Shown in pieces: positions 17,233 through 25,528 of a stretch of DNA of 64,000 bases. The position numbers and the translations under genes are program-made. Location: the NCBI RefSeq assembly GCF_026241095.1, contig NZ_JAPFGB010000007.1:62001-126000 (forward strand), in the 5' to 3' direction. The notes under the pieces were generated by a model. That model ran no database searches and had not been told where the DNA came from. It worked only from the letters and a program-made list of their open reading frames with translations. Position 1 is the stretch's first letter. Each line of letters begins with the position of its first letter. This stretch comes from Saccharopolyspora sp. NFXS83. GTDB taxonomy: Bacteria; Actinomycetota; Actinomycetes; Mycobacteriales; Pseudonocardiaceae.

Positions 17233-17521
17233 TGGCGCCCAACCCGGCGAGCTGATCTTCCAAGGCGATGATGCGGCAGGCACCCCATACCGGCATGCCC
17301 TGGTCCACCAACTCGCGCACTCGCGACGCCCGCCGCAACTGCGCGCGGGAATACCGCCGATGCCCACCGCCGGATCGCACCGGCACCAGCAGCCCCGACT
17401 CCTCCAGCGAACGCAGGAACGGCTGCGTCACGCCCACCATCTCCGCGGCCCGGCCCATCGTGTAAGCCGGGTAATCGGCATCGTCGAACTTGTCCTCGAT
17501 CTCGACGTGTTCCTCGCCCAT
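17210..17521 (-). CDS. MerR-family regulator
   Basis: 103 residues. After an acidic N-terminus the HTH runs YTMGRAAEMVGVTQPFLRSL, then SGGGHRRYSRAQLRRASRVRELVDQG, a typical MerR DNA-binding domain with wing. A short C-terminal helix follows and there is no ligand-binding domain or Cys metal site, so it is of the short, HspR-like or BldC-like size class. Start ATG 17521 lies five bases after GGGGAGA. Confidence 0.82.
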   Translation of the reverse strand: MGEEHVEIEDKFDDADYPAYTMGRAAEMVGVTQPFLRSLEESGLLVPVRSGGGHRRYSRAQLRRASRVRELVDQGMPVWGACRIIALEDQLAGLGATPVDQPH

Positions 17522-17549
17522 GCACTCTCCCCACCGCCCCCACGAACAA

Positions 17550-17582
17550 GGCCCCCGGCGCACCATCGGTGCACCGGGGGCC
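17550..17582. terminator. GC-rich hairpin upstream of merR
   Basis: GGCCCCCGG-C-GCACC and GGTGC-A-CCGGGGGCC pair around ATC. There is no T tract, so it may be a terminator for something upstream on the minus strand or a leader structure. Confidence 0.45.
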
Positions 17583-17899
17583 GGAGGGAGATGTTCTAGT
17601 CAATTACCACTGCCGCTCATCCACCCACGAACACGAGGATGACGCGGCGTCGAACATCGCGATACGACACCTTCCTTCCCGCTCGCCTGCAGATGACCTT
17701 CACTTGGCCCCGGGGCGGAGACCACCCTGCCTGTCCCCGCCCCCTGGCTGACCATTGCACACTCATTCCACTGATCGCGCCGATTCATCGATGATCGCGC
17801 TGCAATGACCTCTCCCGTTTGCTTGACAGGAAGCCTAGCAGGGCCGTGGCCGCATGTCTACACCCGCCAATGCAGAAAACTTCGCGGCTTATCAGGTGA
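17583..17899. other. Intergenic stretch, nothing recognised
   Basis: 317 bases between the merR hairpin and the truncated peptidase gene. No coding motif or RNA was recognised. Confidence 0.35.
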
Positions 17900-18358
17900 T
17901 CACCTGTTTGCGTCCCGACACAGAGCTGGCGCCGCCTGCTGCCGGTAGAACGCGACGGGATCGACGGGCTCGCCGACACGCTCAAGCTGGAAATGCACGT
18001 GCGGCCCCGTGGACTCACCCCGGTCGCCGACCTCAGCGATCAGCTGTCCTGCCTGTATCGGCTGCCCCGGCTGGACGAGGTTGCGGCGGTTGTGGCCGTA
18101 GGTGCTCACCACGCCGTCGGGGTGCTGAATGCGGACCCACAGGCCGTACCCGCTGACGGGCCCGGAATCGATCACAGTGCCGTTACTGGCCGCCATGATG
18201 GGTGTGCCGATGCCGGCAGCTAGGTCCTGCCCGGCATGGAATTCTCCCTGCCTCGGACCGAATCCGGAGCTGCACCGCCCGTGGACGGGCAAGGCCCAGG
18301 CCCCCGTCGAGGAAGCTGCGGCCCGATACGTCTGGGCTTGGCCGAGAACCTCGCGCCA
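17900..18358 (-). pseudogene. M23-family endopeptidase, 5'-truncated
   Basis: The catalytic LytM/M23 domain is complete: H-x3-D zinc site in FHAGQDLAAG, GTPIMAASNGTV, STYGHNRRNLV and the HVHF site in TGPHVHFQL. M23 enzymes cut peptidoglycan peptide bridges outside the membrane. The open frame begins at 18358 without a normal start, signal peptide or coiled coil, and just there the plus strand begins an unrelated SDR tail. So the 5' half was lost at a recombination junction. A TTG at 18292 could still start a domain without a signal peptide. Confidence 0.75.
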
Positions 18359-18537
18359 TCATCGGCGGGCAGGCCGAGTGTTTCGGACAGGATCCGGCAG
18401 CGCTCCGCGCCCAGATGGCCACGCTCGTTCCCATGGGCCGCCTCGGGCGATCCGAGGAGCTCGCCGCCGCCCTGTTCCTGGCCTCGGGCGACAGCAGCAG
18501 CTTCGAGACCGGCGGAGAGGTCTCCGTGGACGGGTGA
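18358..18537 (+). pseudogene. SDR oxidoreductase, C-terminal tail only
   Basis: 60 codons ending in a stop: FGQDPAALRAQMATLVPMGRL, then EELAAALFLASGDSSSF and GGEVSVDG, the typical last part of a classical SDR. The Rossmann start and YxxxK site are missing. The fragment abuts the truncated M23 gene at 18358. Confidence 0.75.
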
Positions 18538-19184
18538 CATGGGCCAGGTGTAGCCGCCCGCGCCGTCGGAGAACGGTCGCGACGCCGGCTTCGTGATCAT
18601 GCGGATCGAGGACATCGACCATCGAGCTCGCACTGACCGCCGCAGAGATCTCGCCCCGCGGTGTGGTCATCGCGCCGATGCCGACTCCCCCGCACATCAC
18701 TTCGTCGATCGAGCCCCACGACCGTCACTACGGCGCGCTGTTCGGTCACCGACCTGACCTGACCAACTACCGGCTTCACTCGCCCCATCACATCCGGCGC
18801 GTGATCGCCGAACGCCGCCAACGCCCGGCTTCGTCCGATGCGCCCCGGCTGTGACCGCTCCGGCTCCGTCCTGCGAGTTCAGCGGTGATCGGACGGAACC
18901 GGCCGAGCCATCCCCGGCCTGCCGCGCCTGTCTGCAACACCCCGCCCGGTCACCCGGCCCGCAGCAGCCGACCGGGCGGCGAGCCACCACCTGTCCGTGG
19001 TGTGCGACCACCTCGTCGGCACCCGCACACTGCTCGCCCGCATAGCCGCGGTGGGTCCGCTGGGTCGAGGTCGTCGTCGCCTGACCACCGCGACGCCCCC
19101 CTGCCGGACCCTGACCCTGGGAAAAATCACTTGCCCTGAAACAGCCTCTAGACATGAGCGATTGACCGATCGTATCTTGATTTC
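18538..19184. other. 647-base stretch with possible gene debris and the promoter of the operon
   Basis: A plus-strand reading around 18630-18854 (TAAEISPRGVVIAPMPTPPH ... HHIRRVIAERRQRP) looks protein-like but has no clear start or family. Just before the SDR gene at 19159-19172 is CGATTGACCGATCG, whose CGATTGA core recurs before other genes of this cluster. Confidence 0.4.
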
Positions 19185-19952
19185 ATGGTCACTCGATCAG
19201 AGTCACGGGTCTGTCTCGTCGCCGGGGCAGGGCGAGGCATCGGGGCTGCGGTCGCCCGGCGGCTCGGCGCCGCGGGGCACCGGGTCGCCCTGGCCGCCCG
19301 CACCGCTTCGGAGCTGGAGGCGGTCGCCGCCGAGCTGCCGGGGCCGACCCTCACCCTGCCCCTGGACCTGACCGCACCGGAGGCCGCGGAGACCGCGTGC
19401 GCCGCGGTCGAATCCCGATGGGGGCACGTCGAGGTCCTGGTGCTCGCGGCGGGTGCCGGGACGTCCGCCCCATTGGCGTCGACCACCGATGAGCAGTGGG
19501 AGCAGATGCTCGCGCTGAACCTGACGGCTCCGTTCCGCCTGCTGCGCCGGGCGGCCCCGCCGATGGCCGACGCGGGGTGGGGCCGGGTGGTGTCGATCGC
19601 GTCGGTGGCTGCCCGGCGCGGCGAGCGCTACATCAGCGCCTACGCCGCCAGCAAGCACGGCGTGCTGGGCCTGGTGCGCTCGGCGGCGGCCGAACTGGCC
19701 GGGACGGGCGTCACCGTCAACGCCGTGTGCCCCGGGTACGTCGACACGCCCATGACCGACGCCACGGTGGCCGCGATCAGCGCCCGCACCGGCCGCGACC
19801 TCGCGGCGTCCCGGGCGGTCCTGGCCGCCAAGCAACCGATCGGCCGGCTCATCACCGCCGAGGAGGTCGCCGACGTCGTGGCCGTCTGCATCGCCAGCGG
19901 TGCGGTCAACGGCCAGGGCATCGTCATCGACGGCGGCGGGGTGCACTCGTGA
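19185..19952 (+). CDS. SDR dehydrogenase, first gene of the anthraniloyl-CoA operon
   Basis: 255 residues. NAD(P) site GAGRGIGAAVA (about residues 14-24), active-site S and YAASK (Y about 152), end GQGIVIDGGG. Classical SDR, 3-oxoacyl/3-hydroxyacyl reductase type. In the Azoarcus aminobenzoyl-CoA gene clusters, dehydrogenases of this kind act on CoA-bound ring intermediates, and this is the likely role here. The stop overlaps the start of the RidA gene (TGATG), so the two are translationally coupled. Confidence 0.85.
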   Translation: MVTRSESRVCLVAGAGRGIGAAVARRLGAAGHRVALAARTASELEAVAAELPGPTLTLPLDLTAPEAAETACAAVESRWGHVEVLVLAAGAGTSAPLASTTDEQWEQMLALNLTAPFRLLRRAAPPMADAGWGRVVSIASVAARRGERYISAYAASKHGVLGLVRSAAAELAGTGVTVNAVCPGYVDTPMTDATVAAISARTGRDLAASRAVLAAKQPIGRLITAEEVADVVAVCIASGAVNGQGIVIDGGGVHS

Positions 19953-20359
19953 TGGACCGCGTGAATCCCCCCGAGCTGGCCCGGCCCTCGGGCTTCAGCC
20001 ACGCCGTCGTGGCCGAGGGCCGGATGGTGCTGCTGGCCGGGCAGACCGGAACCGACTCCGAGGGGCGCATCGCCGACGCCGGTGTCCTCGACCAGTTCGA
20101 CCGCGCGCTGGCCAACCTGGTGGCGGCGCTGCGCGCGGCGGGCGGATCCCCTGACGATCTCGCCCAACTGACGATCTACCTGGTCGACGTCGAGGCGTAC
20201 CGGGCCGCCGGCCGCGAGCTGGGGGCGGTCTGGAAGCGGCACGTCGGCGCGCACTACCCGGCGACCGCGGCGGTCGGGGTGACCCGGTTGTGGGACCGCG
20301 CGGCCCTGGTCGAACTGCAAGGAATCGCCGTGCTCGACGTCGAGCCGCGGAACCCGTAG
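19952..20359 (+). CDS. RidA/YjgF-family enamine deaminase
   Basis: 135 residues. RidA marks: SHAVVAEGRMVLLAGQTGTD, then FDRALANLVAALRAAGGSPDD, LTIYLVDVEAYRA and VGVTRLWDRAALVELQGIAV. RidA proteins hydrolyse enamines/imines. A YjgF-like protein also occurs in the Azoarcus anthranilate (abm) clusters; here it would help remove or reshape the amino group after the ring is dearomatised (inference). The position of the conserved catalytic Arg is Arg in GVTRLWDRA; substrate unknown. Starts with ATG overlapping the SDR stop. Confidence 0.85.
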   Translation: MDRVNPPELARPSGFSHAVVAEGRMVLLAGQTGTDSEGRIADAGVLDQFDRALANLVAALRAAGGSPDDLAQLTIYLVDVEAYRAAGRELGAVWKRHVGAHYPATAAVGVTRLWDRAALVELQGIAVLDVEPRNP

Positions 20360-20386
20360 TCACCTGCGAGCGAGGAGGACCTGGCC

Positions 20387-22006
20387 GTGGTGCCGACGTC
20401 GTCCCTCAACCCGTCCGCGCACATCGACACCTTCTGCCGGAACCGGCTGCCCGCCGAGGAGGACTGGCCGGAGCTGCTGTTCGACTCGCCGGAACTGCGC
20501 TACCCCGCGCAACTCAACGCGGGCTCGGAACTCCTCGACACCACGATCGCGCGGTACGGCCCGGCCCGCCCGGCCCTGCGTGCACCGGCGCCGCACCCGG
20601 TCGCGTGGACCTACGGCGAGCTGCGGGACCGCGCCGCCGCCGTGGCCGCCGCGTTGACCAGGGAACTCGGTGTCGTGCCGGGGAACCGCGTGATCCTGCA
20701 CGGGCCGAACACCCCGTGGCTCGCGGCCGCCTGGCTCGGAGTGCTCAAAGCGGGCGCGGTCGCCGTCACGACGACCGCGATGCTCCGGCCCGGCGAACTC
20801 GCCACCGTCGGCGGGCTGACCCGGCCGACCGTGGCCCTGTGCGACCACCGCTTCGCCGCCGCACTGGCGTCCGCGGGGATCGCCGGGATGCCGATCGTGC
20901 CGTTCGGCGGTGACGGCGCCGACGACCTCGCGGTGCGCGCGACCCGGCAGGACCCGTTCGACGACGTGCCAACCTCGGCGGACGACGTCGCGCTGCTGGC
21001 CTGCACGTCCGGCACGACCGGCGAGCCGAAGGTCACGATGCACTTCCACCGCGACCTGCTCGCGATCGCGGACACCTTCGCCCACCACGTCGTGGCGCTC
21101 CGCCCGGACGACCTGGTGACCGGGACCCCGCCGTTCGCCTTCACCTTCGGGCTCGGCGGGCTGCTCGTCTTCCCCCTCCGGGCCGGTGCCGCCGCGCTGC
21201 TGCTCGAACGCGCCACTCCCGAGGAACTGGCCGCGCACGTGGCCGAGAACCGCGCGACGGCGCTGTTCACCGCCCCCACCGCCTACCGCGCGCTCGCCGG
21301 GGACGGCCGACCCGAGCGGCTGGCGAGCCTGCGCCGCTGCGTGTCGGCGGGTGAGCCGCTGCCCGCCTCGGTGTGGCACGGCTTCCACGCGGCCACCGGG
21401 ATCCGCGTCATCGACGGGATCGGGTCGACCGAGATGCTGCACGTGTTCGTCTCGGCCGCCGACGACGACATCAGGCCCGGGGCCACCGGCCGGGCGGTTC
21501 CCGGGTACCGGGTCGACGTCGTCGACGACCTCGGGCGCAGCGCGCCCGACGGCGTGGCGGGTCACCTCGTGGTGCGGGGGCCGACCGGCTGCCGCTACCT
21601 CGATGGGCGCCGGCAGCGGGAGTACGTGGTGAACGGCTGGAACCGCACCGGCGACATCTACGTCCGCGACGCCGACGGCCGGTACTGGTTCCAGGCCCGC
21701 TCGGACGACCTGATCATCACCGCCGGGTACAACGTGGCCGGGCCGGAGGTGGAGCAGGCGCTCCTGCAGCACCCCTCGGTCGCCGACTGCGCGGTCGTCG
21801 GCACCCCGGACGCGGAACGCGGCCACGTCGTCACCGCCCACGTCGTGCTGCGGCAGGGGGAAACGGCCACCGCCGCCGAGCTGCAGGCGTTCGCGAAGGG
21901 CGTGATCGCCCCGTACAAGTACCCCCGCCGCATCCACTTCGTCGACGCGCTGCCGCGCAGCAGCACCGGGAAGTTGCAGCGGTCCGCGCTCCGCGAGGCG
22001 GTCTGA
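20387..22006 (+). CDS. Aryl-CoA ligase, aminobenzoate-CoA ligase type
   Basis: 539 residues, AMP-forming ligase family. P-loop-like LLACTSGTTGEPKVTMHFHRD (about residues 205-225), GIGSTEMLH (A5), NRTGDIYVRD (A7), RSDDLIITAGYNV (A8) and the catalytic Lys in PRSSTGKLQR (A10). The benzoate/aminobenzoate-CoA ligase subgroup is suggested by length and by the motif around GSTEMLHVFV. With a fused TrpEG in the same operon, anthranilate is the likely substrate, giving anthraniloyl-CoA. GTG start follows GAGGAGG by eight bases. Confidence 0.85.
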   Translation: MVPTSSLNPSAHIDTFCRNRLPAEEDWPELLFDSPELRYPAQLNAGSELLDTTIARYGPARPALRAPAPHPVAWTYGELRDRAAAVAAALTRELGVVPGNRVILHGPNTPWLAAAWLGVLKAGAVAVTTTAMLRPGELATVGGLTRPTVALCDHRFAAALASAGIAGMPIVPFGGDGADDLAVRATRQDPFDDVPTSADDVALLACTSGTTGEPKVTMHFHRDLLAIADTFAHHVVALRPDDLVTGTPPFAFTFGLGGLLVFPLRAGAAALLLERATPEELAAHVAENRATALFTAPTAYRALAGDGRPERLASLRRCVSAGEPLPASVWHGFHAATGIRVIDGIGSTEMLHVFVSAADDDIRPGATGRAVPGYRVDVVDDLGRSAPDGVAGHLVVRGPTGCRYLDGRRQREYVVNGWNRTGDIYVRDADGRYWFQARSDDLIITAGYNVAGPEVEQALLQHPSVADCAVVGTPDAERGHVVTAHVVLRQGETATAAELQAFAKGVIAPYKYPRRIHFVDALPRSSTGKLQRSALREAV

Positions 22007-22007
22007 G

Positions 22008-24401
22008 ATGGCGAGCATGCGGATCGCGATCGCGGGCGGCGGACCGGGCGGCCTGTACCTGGCCGCTCTGCTGGCGCAGCTCGGCCGGCACGACATCACG
22101 GTGTGGGAGCAGAACGCCGCGGACGACACGTTCGGCTTCGGCGTCGTGCTCTCCGACGAGACCCTCGGTGGGATCGAGCAGGCGGACCCCGCCGTGTTCG
22201 CCGCGATGTCGGAGCGGATGGCGCGCTGGGACGACATCGACGTGCACCACCGCGGGGCCGTGTCCACCTCGGGCGGGCACGGGTTCGCCGCGATCGGCCG
22301 CCGGGACCTCCTGGGCGTGCTCCAGCGCCGCTGCGCGGAACTCGGGGTCACCGTGCACTACCGCACGCGGTGCCCGGACGCCGCGGTCCTGCAAGCCGAT
22401 CACGACCTGGTCGTCGCGGCCGACGGGGTGAACTCCGCGGTCCGGGCGGCGCGCGCGGAGGACTTCGGCGCGCGCATCGCGACCGGGCGCAGCCGGTACA
22501 TGTGGCTCGGCACCGACCGGGTCTTCCCCGCGTTCACCTTCGACGTCGTGGAGACCCCCTGCGGCGTCGTGCAGCTGCACGGCTACCCCTACTCCGACCG
22601 CGCCTCGACGATCGTGGTGGAGACCTCGGAACCGGCCTGGGAGCGACTCTTCCGCGACCGCTGCTCCCGCGATCCGGGACCCGGCGAGAGCGACCTGGGG
22701 TCGCTCGAGCTCGTCGAGGAGCTGTTCACGGACCGGCTCGACGGCGCCGCGCTGCTGGCGAACGCCTCGCGCTGGTCGCGGTTCCGGACCCTGCGCACCG
22801 ACCGCTGGCACGCGGGGAATCTGGTGCTGCTCGGCGACGCCGCGCACACCGCGCACTTCTCCATCGGATCGGGGACGAAGCTGGTGATGGAGGACGCGCT
22901 CGCCCTGGCGGCGTGCCTGCACGAGCAGGAGGACGTCGCGACCGCGCTCGCCGCGTACGAGGCGGAGCGGCGGCCCGTGGTCGCCTCCACCCAGCGCGCG
23001 GCGGCGGCGAGCCAGGCCTGGTTCGAGGACGTCGACCGCTACGTCGGCCAGGAACGGCAGCAGTTCGCGTTCAACCTTCTCACGCGCAGCCGCCGCGTCA
23101 CCCACGACAACCTGCGCACGCGGGACGCCGCGTTCGTCGAGAGCGCCGAGCGCTGGTTCTGCGGCGGGAGCGCCGAAGCCGACCCCGTGCCGCCCATGTT
23201 CACGCCCGTCCGGATCGGTGGTCTCGCGCTGCCGAACCGGGTCGTCGTCTCGGCGATGGACGTCTACTCGGCCCGCGACGGGGTGCCCGCGGACTTCCAC
23301 CTCGTCCACCTCGGCGGCAAGGCGCTCGGCGGTGCGGGGTTGGTGATGACCGAGATGGTGTGCGTCTCGCCGACCGGCAGGATCACGCCGGGGTGCACCG
23401 GCCTGTGGAACGCCGAGCAGGAGGCCGCGTGGCGCCGGGTGGTCGACTTCGTCCACTCGTCGACGCCCTCCCGGATCGGTGTCCAACTGGGGCATTCGGG
23501 CCGCAAGGGCTCGACCCGGTTGATGTGGGAGGGGATCGACGAGCCGCTCGACGACACCGGCGGGTGGCCGGTGGTGGGGCCGTCGGCGATCCCGTACTCC
23601 GCGAGGAACGCGGTGCCGCACGAGCTGACGGCGGGCGAGATGCGCGGGATCCGGGACGAGTTCGCCGCCGCCGCCCGCGCCGCCGCCCGCTGCGAGTTCG
23701 ACCTGCTGGAGCTGCACGTCGCGCACGGCTACCTGCTGTCGTCGTTCGTCTCCCCGCTGTCGAACCGGCGCACCGACCGCTACGGCGGCGACCTCGACGG
23801 GCGGCTGCGCTACCCGCTGGAGGTCTTCGACGCCGTCCGCGAGGCGTGGCCGGCGGAGCGGCCGATGTCGGTGCGGATCTCGGCGACGGACTGGCATCCG
23901 GGCGGCATCGACGCGGGCGCCTCGGTCGCGATCGCCCGCGCGTTCGCCGAGCACGGCGCCGACGCCATCGACGTGTCGACCGGCCAGGTGGTGAGCGAGG
24001 AGGCCCCCGAGTTCGGCAGGAGCTACCAGACCCCGTTCGCCGACCGGATCCGCAACTCCGTCGGGCGACCGCACGACGGGCCCGCGGTGATCGCGGTGGG
24101 CGCGATCTCCAGCTGGGACGACGTCAACTCGATCCTGCTGGCCGGGCGCGCCGACCTGTGCGCCTTGGGTCGCCCGCACCTCTACGACCCGCAGTGGACC
24201 CTGCACGCCGCGGCCGAGCAGGACTACGCCGGTCCCGCCGCGGTGTGGCCGGAGCCGTTCGCGGCGGGTTCCCGTCGTCCGCGGACGGGCCGCACCGACG
24301 GGCCGCCGCCACGGCTGGACCTCCTCCGGCGCGGCCCGGTCCGCGCGCGCCACGCCAGGTGGAACCCGGCCGGCTTCCCGCCCGAGCCGGCCCGAGGATG
24401 A
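22008..24401 (+). CDS. Bifunctional aminobenzoyl-CoA (salicylyl-CoA-type) monooxygenase/reductase
   Basis: 797 residues, a fusion of two flavoenzymes. Residues 1-390: FAD monooxygenase with GGGPGGLYLAALLA dinucleotide site, the DG motif VVAADGVNSAV and LGDAAHTAHFSIGSGTK FAD-ribityl motif. Residues 400-760: old-yellow-enzyme FMN barrel, with FTPVRIGGLALPNRVV, GVQLGHSGRKGS, LHVAHGYLLSSFVSPLSN and ALGRPHLY. This layout is that of 2-aminobenzoyl-CoA monooxygenase/reductase of Azoarcus and of salicylyl-CoA 5-hydroxylase. The former hydroxylates and reduces anthraniloyl-CoA to a non-aromatic product. The gene starts one base after the ligase stop. Confidence 0.87.
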   Translation: MASMRIAIAGGGPGGLYLAALLAQLGRHDITVWEQNAADDTFGFGVVLSDETLGGIEQADPAVFAAMSERMARWDDIDVHHRGAVSTSGGHGFAAIGRRDLLGVLQRRCAELGVTVHYRTRCPDAAVLQADHDLVVAADGVNSAVRAARAEDFGARIATGRSRYMWLGTDRVFPAFTFDVVETPCGVVQLHGYPYSDRASTIVVETSEPAWERLFRDRCSRDPGPGESDLGSLELVEELFTDRLDGAALLANASRWSRFRTLRTDRWHAGNLVLLGDAAHTAHFSIGSGTKLVMEDALALAACLHEQEDVATALAAYEAERRPVVASTQRAAAASQAWFEDVDRYVGQERQQFAFNLLTRSRRVTHDNLRTRDAAFVESAERWFCGGSAEADPVPPMFTPVRIGGLALPNRVVVSAMDVYSARDGVPADFHLVHLGGKALGGAGLVMTEMVCVSPTGRITPGCTGLWNAEQEAAWRRVVDFVHSSTPSRIGVQLGHSGRKGSTRLMWEGIDEPLDDTGGWPVVGPSAIPYSARNAVPHELTAGEMRGIRDEFAAAARAAARCEFDLLELHVAHGYLLSSFVSPLSNRRTDRYGGDLDGRLRYPLEVFDAVREAWPAERPMSVRISATDWHPGGIDAGASVAIARAFAEHGADAIDVSTGQVVSEEAPEFGRSYQTPFADRIRNSVGRPHDGPAVIAVGAISSWDDVNSILLAGRADLCALGRPHLYDPQWTLHAAAEQDYAGPAAVWPEPFAAGSRRPRTGRTDGPPPRLDLLRRGPVRARHARWNPAGFPPEPARG

Positions 24402-24560
24402 CCGCCCCGGCGGGCCATGCTCGGGCTCGCATCGACACAGCCGCAACCAGACCGATCAAACGTCTTGCCCTATGCCCAATCACAGATACACTTGAATAAT
24501 ATTGTGCGGTAAATACGATCAATCGTTCATTTCTGACCGGTTCATCCGAGGGGTTGCCAG
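24402..24560 (+). promoter_or_regulatory. Probable internal promoter of the operon
   Basis: 159 bases, much more AT-rich than the flanks (GAATAATATTGTG). Contains TTGAAT at 24492 with TACGAT at 24515, 17 bases apart, a fair -35/-10 pair, overlapping CGATCAATCG (24516-24525), which carries the CGATTGA word on the other strand. Upstream TTGAC-like bases are absent. Confidence 0.45.
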
Positions 24561-25517
24561 ATGGCGCGCGTACCGCAGCAGGATCGCCCCGCCGAGGCGA
24601 GCACGATCACCTACACCCGGCGCGAGGGGCAGGCGATCATCGCGATCGACCGCCCGAAAGCCCTCAACAGCCTCAATTTCCTCGCCTTCCAGGAGATCCA
24701 GGACGCGCTGCGGGTGGCCGAGCGGGACGACTCGGTGGCCGTCATCGTGATCACCGGCACCGGGAGCAAGGCGTTCTGCGCGGGTGCCGACCTGCACGAG
24801 CACTGGGAGCTGTGCCAGCGCCCGCGCGACTACGTCCCATGGGTGCGCGAGTTCATCGCCATGCAGACGGCCATCGTGCGCTGCGGCAAGCCGACGATCG
24901 CCCGGCTGAACGGCCTGGTGGTCGGCGCCGGGAACGAGCTGGCCCTCGCCTGCGATCTCGCGATCGCCAGCGACGACGTCGTGATCCGGGAAGTGGGCCC
25001 CCTGGTCGGCAGCGTCTCCGGCATCGGCGTCACGCAGTGGCTGCCGCTGATGATCGGCGACCGGCGCGCCCGCGAGGTCGTCCTGCTCTCCGAAGACCTC
25101 CCGGCCGCGACGGCGCGCGACTGGGGAATGATCAACAGGGTCGTTCCGGCCGCGGAGCTGGACTCCGCCGTCGACGCCGCGGCGCGGCGGCTCACCGACA
25201 CCTTCCCGGAGTCCCTCCGGTTCACCCGCGCACTGGTCAACCAGGCCAAGGAAGCCGCGTGGGCCGCGAGCGCCGCGCTCGCGGGCGAGTGGTTGGCGAT
25301 CCACAGCGGGTCCGTCGAGACCCGCCGGGGCATGGGGTCGTTCATCGAGAAGCGCCCCGTCGACCACGCGGAGCTGCGGGAGCGGGCGGCCCGGGACGAG
25401 TCGCCGGAGTTCCCGCACGGCCCGCCGGTCGGATCGTGTCCCAGCTGCGGGACCGCGGACCTGCCCGCGACGTTCCGGTGGTGCGGGGCGTGCGGCGCGG
25501 AACTGGCCGCGGACTGA
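24561..25517 (+). CDS. Enoyl-CoA hydratase/isomerase with C-terminal zinc ribbon
   Basis: 318 residues. The crotonase fold covers residues 15-255: RPKALNSLNFLAF, the oxyanion motif GTGSKAFCAGADL and second part NGLVVGAGNELALACDLAIAS. An extra tail of about 60 residues ends in a Cx2C-x11-Cx2C zinc ribbon (CPSC ... CGAC, residues 294-311), unusual for this family. In aerobic aminobenzoyl-CoA pathways, crotonase-fold proteins hydrate or open the ring; the ribbon may mediate contact with a partner such as the acyl-CoA dehydrogenases. The start follows GAGGGG by eight bases. Confidence 0.85.
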   Translation: MARVPQQDRPAEASTITYTRREGQAIIAIDRPKALNSLNFLAFQEIQDALRVAERDDSVAVIVITGTGSKAFCAGADLHEHWELCQRPRDYVPWVREFIAMQTAIVRCGKPTIARLNGLVVGAGNELALACDLAIASDDVVIREVGPLVGSVSGIGVTQWLPLMIGDRRAREVVLLSEDLPAATARDWGMINRVVPAAELDSAVDAAARRLTDTFPESLRFTRALVNQAKEAAWAASAALAGEWLAIHSGSVETRRGMGSFIEKRPVDHAELRERAARDESPEFPHGPPVGSCPSCGTADLPATFRWCGACGAELAAD

Positions 25518-25528
25518 GGGCGGCGACG

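Noticed and set aside
20360-22351. Long minus-strand reading opposite the CoA ligase
   Set aside because: Composition is the mirror of the real gene in GC-rich DNA (Arg/Gly/Pro/His-rich, no motifs); the plus strand carries all ligase motifs.
21831-24446. Very long minus-strand reading opposite the monooxygenase/reductase
   Set aside because: Antisense shadow with repetitive Arg/Gly/His; no domain recognised.
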